From Dehalococcoidia bacterium (lineage in GTDB: Bacteria > Chloroflexota > Dehalococcoidia > JAENJB01): a stretch of DNA of 8,486 nt. Both the position numbers and the translations under genes were made by a program. The notes under the pieces were generated by a model. The model saw nothing but the letters and a program-made list of their open reading frames with translations. It did not search any database and had not been told where the DNA came from. Shown in pieces: positions 1 through 5,339 of the stretch. Positions within the stretch are counted from its first letter, which is position 1; every line of letters begins with the position of its first letter. The stretch is from positions 1 through 8,486 of the forward strand of contig JAENJB010000074.1 of the NCBI GenBank assembly GCA_016844565.1. Direction: 5' to 3'.

Positions 1-2
1 TC

Positions 3-599
3 GATATCCAAATAGCTTTCACCAGCTTTCTACAGAGGGGGGGCAGCCTGCCGGACACCTATGGCGGGGGCCTCTCCGCCTTATCGTCCCTTGCCGGCTG
101 CCTGAACCTTGGCACCCTCCACGGCGGGACTCACACCCTCGCCCATGCCTCCTACAGGATAGTGGCAGAGAACGGCGGCAAGGCCTTCACGCGCCATCCC
201 GTAGAGAAGATTATCGTTGAGAATGGGACCGCCAGAGGCGTCCGTCTCGCCGACGGCAGCGTTGTAGAAGCCAAGAAGGCGGTGCTCTCGGGAGTGGACC
301 CTTATCAGCTATGTGTCGAGCTCGTCGGCGAGGAGCATCTGGGCGCCGGGATAATCCGAAAGATAAAGAACCTGGAAACTACAATAGCCGTGACCTGGTA
401 CACCTGGGCCTTGAAGGAGAGACCAAGGTACACGGCGGAGGAGTTTTCCCCCGGGCTTACCCAGAGCGGCTGCATCTGGTTCGGCCACCCCGGCGAGGTT
501 GGAATGAAGAATCTGATGGATGAGGTCTACCGGCTTCGTATGGGACTCTGGCCGGACAAGGACAAGATGCACATCCGGCTGACCGACCATTCCGGTTAA
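3..599 (+). CDS. Open 5' part of the first CrtI-like oxidoreductase (partial at window start)
   Basis: This is the part of the first oxidoreductase that can be translated before the TAA. It has no visible start because the gene enters from the left edge; an internal GTG at 162 is an unlikely start because the family similarity begins well before it. It covers the middle domain, including the VEKIIVENGTARGVRLADGS strand pair, a typical element of these flavoproteins where the FAD domain resumes. The product would lack the C-terminal FAD-contact segment and so is probably inactive alone. Confidence 0.6.
   Translation, partial: DIQIAFTSFLQRGGSLPDTYGGGLSALSSLAGCLNLGTLHGGTHTLAHASYRIVAENGGKAFTRHPVEKIIVENGTARGVRLADGSVVEAKKAVLSGVDPYQLCVELVGEEHLGAGIIRKIKNLETTIAVTWYTWALKERPRYTAEEFSPGLTQSGCIWFGHPGEVGMKNLMDEVYRLRMGLWPDKDKMHIRLTDHSG
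597..599 (+). other. In-frame TAA interrupting the first oxidoreductase
   Basis: The TAA follows the codons for TDHSG and precedes TGC CTC GGC TAC GCC (CLGYA) in the same frame, so there is no frame change. A single base change would restore a sense codon (for example TAT or TAC, Tyr). TAA is neither the selenocysteine codon (TGA) nor the pyrrolysine codon (TAG), and the following bases (TGC) do not form a known readthrough context. Confidence 0.85.
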
Positions 600-644
600 T
601 GCCTCGGCTACGCCCCGCCAGGAGGAGCGGCCATCCTCTCCGAG

Positions 645-1055
645 GTGTTCGTTCCCTCCGTCCAGTTCTTCAGCGAGCAGGAGTGGAAGGAGAAGGAGAA
701 AAGCCACGCGGAGGAGATCATTCAGCTATGGAGCAGGTACGCTCCCAACATGACCTGGGACAATGTTATCGGTTACCTGCCGGTAACCCCCTACTATGTG
801 TCCGGCATGGCCAGGAACTATTTGCGCCACGGCAGCCCCTTTTTCCTCGACATGATACCGCCCCAGCTTGGCAGATATAGGCCCATCCCGGAACTGGCCA
901 GCGGCCGCATGCCGATCAAGAATCTCTACGCCACCGGGGCGGCGTGGCACCCCTCTTCCGGCTCCAACCCCTTCCAGGGTTACAACATCTACAAGATAAT
1001 GGCCCAGGACCTTGGCCTCAGAAAGCCCTGGGAGGAGAAGGGGCGGCCGTACTAG
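645..1055 (+). CDS. Open 3' part of the first CrtI-like oxidoreductase, possible internal GTG start
   Basis: This C-terminal remnant is in the same frame as the upstream part; coding similarity already resumes at 600 with CLGYAPPGGAAILSEVF. GTG at 645 is only the first formal start codon. An AGGAGG-like purine stretch lies nearby (about 620-626), but too far upstream to support this start well. The segment carries the YAPNMTWDNV region, which parallels YAPNITEDKV in the second paralogue, and the terminal NLY...GAAWHP FAD-contact motif. An independent functional protein of this size is not expected for the family. Confidence 0.5.
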   Translation: MFVPSVQFFSEQEWKEKEKSHAEEIIQLWSRYAPNMTWDNVIGYLPVTPYYVSGMARNYLRHGSPFFLDMIPPQLGRYRPIPELASGRMPIKNLYATGAAWHPSSGSNPFQGYNIYKIMAQDLGLRKPWEEKGRPY

Positions 1056-1093
1056 GTTGAGGCAACGATTTTGAGAGTGTCAAGGAGACTAAG

Positions 1094-2026
1094 ATGCCAA
1101 GAGAAATCCCGGTCCGATTCGGCCCCTGGCTGGAAAGCATCACCCAGGGCATCAAGGCGGAGAGGAAATTCGACGTCATCATCCTGGGGGGCGGCCCCAA
1201 CGGGCTCACCGCCGGCGCCTACCTGTCGAGAGCAGGGCAAAAGGTGCTCATCCTGGAGAAGAGGCATGAGATGGGCGGAGGGCTGGCCACCGAAGAGGTA
1301 ACCGGCACCTCCGGGCTCTACGCGAACACCCATGCCGTCTACATGATGATGGTGGACTATGCTCCTCCCTACAAAGACCTGAAGCTCGAAGAGAGTTACG
1401 GCCTGAAGCATATCTATCCGGCCCTCCAGTTCGCCATGCCCCTCAGCGACGGCCGGTGCCTGTGCCTCTACACCGACCTGGAGAAGACCTGCCAGTCCAT
1501 AGCCCGGTTCTCGAAGGAAGACGCCGCCGCCTACAGGGACATATACCACCGCTACCGCCAGTACATGGACGAGTTCCTCGCTCCAGCCACCTATGTCCAG
1601 CCCGTTCCGCCCATCGAGCAGGTGGCTGCCCTGGAGAACACCCAGACGGGAAGGGAGCTGAATGCCCTGTCGGAAAAGACGCCCAGGGAGGTCATCGAAA
1701 ACCTGTTCCGAAACGAGCACGTCAGATCGATGATGCTACAAATCACCTGCATGTGGGGACTGGACCCGGAGCAGTCCGGAGTAAGCTACCTCGTCCCCCT
1801 TTACATCAACCGCGCCACCAACTACCGGTTGTGCCGCGGCGGTTCCCACATGCTCACCCAGGCCTTAATAAAGGTCATCCTGGAGAACAGGGGACGGCTG
1901 CTCACCGATGCGTGGGTTAAACGCATCAATGTCGAAGATGGCACAGCTACCGGCGTGGAGATGGAAGATGGACGTGTCTTCGAGGCCTCGAAGGCCGTGA
2001 TAAGCACCCTGGACAGACCTTTCTGA
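1094..2026 (+). CDS. N-terminal part of the second CrtI-like oxidoreductase, ends at frameshift
   Basis: This 310-residue open part holds the whole N-terminal FAD-binding Rossmann segment, most of the substrate domain, and the returning strands VKRINVEDGTATGVEMEDGR. It ends ISTLDRPF and then TGA, where the family and the upstream paralogue continue. The product would bind the ADP part of FAD but lack the C-terminal isoalloxazine-proximal segment. Confidence 0.7.
   Translation: MPREIPVRFGPWLESITQGIKAERKFDVIILGGGPNGLTAGAYLSRAGQKVLILEKRHEMGGGLATEEVTGTSGLYANTHAVYMMMVDYAPPYKDLKLEESYGLKHIYPALQFAMPLSDGRCLCLYTDLEKTCQSIARFSKEDAAAYRDIYHRYRQYMDEFLAPATYVQPVPPIEQVAALENTQTGRELNALSEKTPREVIENLFRNEHVRSMMLQITCMWGLDPEQSGVSYLVPLYINRATNYRLCRGGSHMLTQALIKVILENRGRLLTDAWVKRINVEDGTATGVEMEDGRVFEASKAVISTLDRPF
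2014..2026 (+). other. Frameshift junction in the second oxidoreductase
   Basis: The upstream frame reads STLDRPF-stop; the -1 frame reads QTFLKLVGKEKL, matching QLCVELVGEEHL of the first gene without gaps. In the first gene Asp-Pro-Tyr lies before that Gln; here Asp abuts Gln and shares one C. This is best explained by loss of 7 bases relative to the paralogue (1 or 4 cannot be excluded). The region is not a homopolymer. Confidence 0.75.
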
Positions 2027-2067
2027 AACTCGTTGGCAAGGAAAAGCTTGACTCCGAGTTCGCGGAG

Positions 2068-2784
2068 GTGATTAACAGTTGGATGTGGGAGCACTGGAGC
2101 CTGCTCGGGGTGCACCTGGCACTGAAGGAAGCCCCGCAGTTCGCTGCGGCGCAGAGCAACCCTGACATCAACCAGGCCTTTGTCTACCTGCTGGGCCACG
2201 AGACCCCGGAGGCCTTCCTGGAGGACTATCAGGCCGTAGGCAGAGGCGATCTCCCGGCCCGGGCTGGTTTCAATTGCTGCTTCCCGACAGTCCACGACCC
2301 ACTTCAGTCGCGCCGCCCGGGCATGCACACCGGGAATATCACCCAGATGGCGCCCTTCGACCTGAAAGAGGGCAGCGACAGGTGGTATTCGCTCCCCTTC
2401 AAGCGAGAGGCGGCCGCCCGATGCCTGTCCACCCTGCGCAAGTATGCTCCGAACATCACCGAGGACAAGGTGCATAGCTTCTACGTCTCCACCCCCCTGG
2501 ATATCGAGAATAAGTTCAGCAATATGGTGAAGGGCTCCATCAAGGTGGGGCAATACCATCCCCTGCAAATGGGATACCTGAGACCGAACGAGCAGTGCTC
2601 CACTCACCGCTCACCGGTCAAGAACCTGTACATGGGAGGCGCGTGCACCCACCCGGGCGGGACAGTGATTCTGGGAGCGGGTTATCTGGCGGCCAACGCC
2701 GTGGCCGAGGACAAGGGAATAGCCAAATGGTGGAACGAGCCGGAGATGGTGACCCGGGTCCGTCAGCAGGGCCTGCTTCCTTAG
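2068..2784 (+). CDS. C-terminal part of the second CrtI-like oxidoreductase, other frame, formal GTG start
   Basis: This is the continuation in the -1 frame. Similarity begins at about 2014 with QTFLKLVGKEKL, upstream of the first formal start (GTG at 2068), and no ribosome-binding site precedes that GTG, so independent translation is doubtful. It contains the CrtI C-terminal region: LRKYAPNITEDKV, then NLYMGGACTHPG, then GAGYLAANAVAED, the last helix that packs on FAD in this family. Confidence 0.6.
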   Translation: MINSWMWEHWSLLGVHLALKEAPQFAAAQSNPDINQAFVYLLGHETPEAFLEDYQAVGRGDLPARAGFNCCFPTVHDPLQSRRPGMHTGNITQMAPFDLKEGSDRWYSLPFKREAAARCLSTLRKYAPNITEDKVHSFYVSTPLDIENKFSNMVKGSIKVGQYHPLQMGYLRPNEQCSTHRSPVKNLYMGGACTHPGGTVILGAGYLAANAVAEDKGIAKWWNEPEMVTRVRQQGLLP

Positions 2785-2826
2785 AGCGGTTTTGCCCTGA
2801 CTGAAGTGCTCTAAAAGGAGTCCATC

Positions 2827-3075
2827 ATGCGAATGCGTTCAACAGGATTGGGGAAGACAGAACTCGTGGGTGACATTGCCAGGCTTGAGATAGTGGACGG
2901 TTTGCTGATCCTTCATGTTCAGACGACCAAGCCGGTTCGCTGGCACGTGCGGACGGGCATCCAGCGCAAGGATGTGTTTTGTATGGCGAGGCTATTGTTC
3001 AACTGGAACATGCTCAAGTACCTTTTCAGGCTGACGAGGGGAAGCAGGAACACGAAAGAGCCGGATAACTTTTGA
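2827..3075 (+). CDS. Small protein of unknown function, 82 residues
   Basis: The protein is not recognised. The ATG at 2827 follows a strong ribosome-binding site, AAAAGGAG at 2813-2820, and the frame ends in TGA at 3073-3075. The sequence has alternating hydrophobic stretches that suggest two beta strands (ARLEIVDGLLILHVQTT), a WHVRTGIQRKDV turn rich in basic residues, and an amphipathic, aromatic C-terminal part (LLFNWNMLKYLFRLTRG). It has no signal peptide and no credible membrane span. Base composition is intermediate, nearer to the flanking GC-rich genes than to the next gene. It sits 42 bases after the oxidoreductase pair, so a co-transcribed accessory role (subunit or substrate handling) is possible but inferred only from position. 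Coding is likely from the ribosome-binding site and the composition. Confidence 0.6.
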   Translation: MRMRSTGLGKTELVGDIARLEIVDGLLILHVQTTKPVRWHVRTGIQRKDVFCMARLLFNWNMLKYLFRLTRGSRNTKEPDNF

Positions 3076-3152
3076 CCGCGCTGCACTCTGTAGAGGGAGC
3101 ATCTCACTGAATGGTAAGTATGCCTTGAAGACACGTAGGAGATCAGAGCAAA

Positions 3153-3806
3153 ATGGCTAAGATACTGACACCGGAAATCCCTATCGGAAACAATGAAAAT
3201 GATCGGAACATATCGTTTCTCGATACAGTTCGGACAACGACAAAAGATATAGAAGTTATTGCCTCTAGAATAGCCGTAAGAAAACTTCTTGGTTTGGGAT
3301 GGGAGGTAGCCGATTTAAATAACCTGGTGCCTTTTTTCTCTATTGGTTGTGTAGGCGGAGATATACTTGAGCGATATTCACGGATGGGCCCCTTAAATTT
3401 CCTTAAGGGTGAATTAACCGATGCACCCTACTCAGGGCGGCCACGAGAAAATCCCAGACTTTTATTTTATCATTTCGACAGAAGATATGATGCCTACGAA
3501 AGAAAAACTGATAATACTCAACTACGTATGAGATATACCAAAATACCACGTGAGCTTGCTGGGTTAATATTGAAAATATTGAGCAAAAGAAGCAAATTTC
3601 TACCTATAGATTATCTCGTACTCAATCCAGAAGGTTATTTATTTGTAGAACTAAAAGCCAACAAATCTCATTTATCTAAAAAACAATTGGAAGTATCAAA
3701 TATGATTCAGGATGCCGGGTACAAGGTAGCAGAGTTTCATGTATCACTGAGTCTTGGACTAAAAGCAGAAGTCAGATGTGGGGAAGTACGTGTAGTCAAG
3801 GGATAA
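3153..3806 (+). CDS. Putative PD-(D/E)XK superfamily nuclease-like protein, AT-rich, likely horizontally acquired
   Basis: The 217-residue protein has a C-terminal segment fitting the PD-(D/E)XK nuclease core: Asp153 in PIDYLVL, then strand FVELK with Glu166 and Lys168, then a conserved-type Gln178 in LSKKQLEV and a following GYKVAEFHV strand, an arrangement seen in VRR-NUC and restriction or resolvase-like domains. The N-terminal part (helix RIAVRKLLGLGWEV and a longer basic region) is not recognised. The start ATG has AGGAG at 3137-3141. GC is roughly 32-45 % in sampled lines against about 60 % or more around it, with many ATA, TTA and AGA codons, which points to transfer from another genome. 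It interrupts an otherwise metabolic gene row with no transposase beside it. The role could be defence, DNA repair or an orphan homing-type remnant; the superfamily call rests on motifs only. Confidence 0.55.
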   Translation: MAKILTPEIPIGNNENDRNISFLDTVRTTTKDIEVIASRIAVRKLLGLGWEVADLNNLVPFFSIGCVGGDILERYSRMGPLNFLKGELTDAPYSGRPRENPRLLFYHFDRRYDAYERKTDNTQLRMRYTKIPRELAGLILKILSKRSKFLPIDYLVLNPEGYLFVELKANKSHLSKKQLEVSNMIQDAGYKVAEFHVSLSLGLKAEVRCGEVRVVKG

Positions 3807-3831
3807 TTACCTACTGAATTGGAGGAAGGCG

Positions 3832-5289
3832 ATGTTTCAGGATTTGAGAGAGTTTATGAAGAAGGTGGAGGAAAGGGGAGAGGTCAAGGTGGTAGAGGGA
3901 GCGAATTCGGAGGAGGAGATCGGCCTGCTTACCGAGGTGGCTGCCATCACGCCCGGTGCGCCCATGCTGGTTTTTGACTCGATTAAGGGCTATCCAAATG
4001 GGTATCGGGTGGCAACCAACGTTTTCACCTCGCGGTCGAGGTGTGCTCTGTCCATGGGCGCCGAACCGGGGTTAGATGCCAGGGGATTGGTAGAGTATTG
4101 GTGCCGCCGGCTCGATGAGCCTTCCCGTCCCCTGCCGCCGGTGAATGTAGAGCACGCCCCCGTCAAGGAGAATGTTCTGCTGGGCGACAAGGTGGACCTG
4201 CTCAAGTTCCCCACTCCTCAGTGGCACTCCCACGATGGCGGGCGGTACATCGGGACGGGCTGTACCGTCATCATGCGCGACCCAGATGATGGATGGGTCA
4301 ATCTGGGCACCTACCGGGTTCAGGTGCATGATAAGGCAGTAGCCACCATATACATAGCGCCGGGCAAGCATGGCGACATCATCCGTCGCAAGTACTGGTC
4401 AAGGGGACAGAGTTGCCCTGTGGTGGTTACCTGCGGGCAGGACCCCACCCTGACCCTGGTAGCTTCCTCGAGTGAGGCGCCGTGGGGTAGCTCGGAATAT
4501 GATGAAGCGGGCCGGCTGTTGGGACAGCCGGTGCAGGTTACTCCCGGACCAGTCACCGGCCTGCCCGTGCCGGCGACGGCAGAGATAGCCCTGGAGGGTG
4601 AAATCGTGCCCCCGGAGGTAGACTCCAGGAGCGAAGGGCCATTCGGGGAGTGGACAGGCTACTATGCGAGCGGCTCGCGACCGGAGGCGGTCTTCAGGGT
4701 AAAGGCTGTAATGCACCGTCGTAATCCGATCATTCTGGGTATGCCGCCCACCATGAATTTCGAAGCCACCAGCCCGGGGCTTTCGTACCGCCGGTCGGCT
4801 CAGAGGTGGGCCGGGCTGAACAGGAAACTTCCCGGCGTGAAGGGAGTGTGGGAGGTGCCGGAGGCAATGGGCTGTCCTATGGTGGTGATCTCCCTGGAAC
4901 AGCTCTACGGGGGACATGCCAAGAGGGCAGCTTTAACCTGTCTTGCCGAAGAGGGCCTCATGGCCCGTTGGGTGATAGTAGTTGATGAAGATATAGACCC
5001 CTTCAATATCACGGAGGTGCTCTGGGCGCTGGGGACGCGCTGTGACCCGGATAGTGCGGTGGACATCGTTCGCGGGTGGTGGGGAAACCATCTGGATGCA
5101 TCCCTGGAGCCAATGAGACGGAAACAGCAGGACCTCACCCATTCGGTCGGCATTATCCTGGCATGTAAACCGTATCACTGGAAGGGGGAATTTCCGCCAT
5201 CGATAAAGCTCAGTGCCGAGCAGGTGGCAAGGACAAAAGCAAAGTGGTCGTGGGTGTTCAGCAACCCAGCCCCTTCCCTCAAGAAGTAG
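3832..5289 (+). CDS. UbiD-family decarboxylase (prenylated-FMN dependent)
   Basis: This intact 485-residue protein is typical in length for the family. UbiD-type enzymes use prenylated FMN (made by UbiX, not in this window) for reversible decarboxylation of aromatic, heteroaromatic or alpha,beta-unsaturated acids, in the cytoplasm. The start is supported by GGAGG at 3821-3825, six bases before the ATG, and by the family-typical DLREFMKKVEERGEV opening. The catalytic set is present: Arg162 in TYRVQVHD, and Glu268 and Glu273 in SEGPFGEWTGYY, with the same spacing as the Arg-Glu-Glu triad known from the fungal Fdc1 enzyme. The metal/cofactor region GTGCTVIMRD and the GLPVPATAEIALEGEIVPPE segment are also typical. 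It lies 49 bases before a molybdenum hydroxylase subunit, suggesting shared catabolism of an aromatic or N-heteroaromatic acid. The family call is firm; the substrate is not identifiable. Confidence 0.93.
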   Translation: MFQDLREFMKKVEERGEVKVVEGANSEEEIGLLTEVAAITPGAPMLVFDSIKGYPNGYRVATNVFTSRSRCALSMGAEPGLDARGLVEYWCRRLDEPSRPLPPVNVEHAPVKENVLLGDKVDLLKFPTPQWHSHDGGRYIGTGCTVIMRDPDDGWVNLGTYRVQVHDKAVATIYIAPGKHGDIIRRKYWSRGQSCPVVVTCGQDPTLTLVASSSEAPWGSSEYDEAGRLLGQPVQVTPGPVTGLPVPATAEIALEGEIVPPEVDSRSEGPFGEWTGYYASGSRPEAVFRVKAVMHRRNPIILGMPPTMNFEATSPGLSYRRSAQRWAGLNRKLPGVKGVWEVPEAMGCPMVVISLEQLYGGHAKRAALTCLAEEGLMARWVIVVDEDIDPFNITEVLWALGTRCDPDSAVDIVRGWWGNHLDASLEPMRRKQQDLTHSVGIILACKPYHWKGEFPPSIKLSAEQVARTKAKWSWVFSNPAPSLKK

Positions 5290-5300
5290 GGAAGCGCAAG

Positions 5301-5339
5301 ATGGGTGAACATCTGAAACCGGACACCTGGAGGCACTAA
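5301..5339 (+). other. Possible 12-codon leader reading frame overlapping the next start
   Basis: ATG at 5301 opens MGEHLKPDTWRH and stops at TAA 5337-5339, which overlaps the ATG of the molybdenum subunit in the form TAATG. GGGAAG at about 5289-5294 could serve it. TAATG overlaps can couple translation, but a frame this short arises easily by chance. Confidence 0.15.

Larger units (their letters stand above)
1..1055 (+). pseudogene. FAD-dependent oxidoreductase, phytoene-dehydrogenase-like (COG1233 type), 5'-truncated by window edge, interrupted by in-frame TAA
   Basis: The reading frame is open from position 3 to the TAA at 597-599 and continues in the same frame from 600 to the TAG at 1053-1055, so one substitution separates two halves of one protein. 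The visible part corresponds to the C-terminal two thirds of a CrtI-like flavoprotein: a GGTHTLAHA stretch near 125-150, the substrate/FAD domain, then the C-terminal FAD-contact motif NLYATGAAWHP (about 921-953) followed by a GYN segment. Such proteins are FAD-dependent desaturases, isomerases or oxidases; the substrate is unknown here. It aligns well with the next gene, for example QLCVELVGEEHL against QTFLKLVGKEKL, so the two are tandem paralogues. The N-terminal Rossmann motif lies outside the window. A substitution, an assembly error or, less likely, readthrough could explain the stop. Confidence 0.8.
1094..2784 (+). pseudogene. FAD-dependent oxidoreductase, phytoene-dehydrogenase-like (COG1233 type), frameshifted
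   Basis: This is a near full-length second CrtI-like flavoprotein (about 563-565 residues if the frame is repaired, normal for the family), split into two frames near 2014-2026. The N-terminus has the dinucleotide-binding beta-alpha-beta motif: FDVIILGGGPNG at residues 26-37 with Gly32, Gly34 and Gly37, then the ribose-binding acidic residue Glu55 in VLILEK and the GGGLA loop at 61-65. The C-terminal FAD-contact motif NLYMGGACTHPG lies at 2623-2658. The start is chosen for AAGGAG at 1082-1087 and the ATG at 1094. The gene begins 38 bases after its paralogue, suggesting duplication and co-transcription. The reaction is probably FAD-dependent desaturation or oxidation of a hydrophobic or ring substrate; specificity cannot be inferred. 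Confidence 0.82.

Noticed and set aside
597..599. Pyrrolysine or selenocysteine recoding at the stop
   Set aside because: The codon is TAA, not TAG or TGA, and no matching downstream structure was seen.
771..788. Perfect inverted repeat GGTTACC-TGCC-GGTAACC
   Set aside because: Lies within coding sequence of the first oxidoreductase (GYLPVTP), no T-run follows, and a 7-bp stem is expected by chance in a window this size.
1052..1720. 222-residue minus-strand open frame opposite the second oxidoreductase
   Set aside because: Antisense to a gene with clear FAD motifs, no ribosome-binding site or recognisable domain; a product of high GC.
1822..2607. 261-residue minus-strand open frame
   Set aside because: Lies opposite the C-terminal part of the second oxidoreductase, spans its frameshift, and has no family features; shadow frame.
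2781..2814. 7-bp inverted repeat TTAGAGC / GCTCTAA between the second oxidoreductase and the 82-residue gene
   Set aside because: Loop of 20 bases and no following T-run, so not a terminator; it touches the ribosome-binding site but there is no further evidence for regulation.
3072..3077. TTGACC as a -35 box for the AT-rich gene
   Set aside because: It overlaps the end of the 82-residue gene and no acceptable -10 box lies 16-18 bases downstream.
4399..4917. 172-residue minus-strand open frame
   Set aside because: Opposite the catalytic region of the UbiD gene, with no recognisable domain and low-complexity arginine/proline content.
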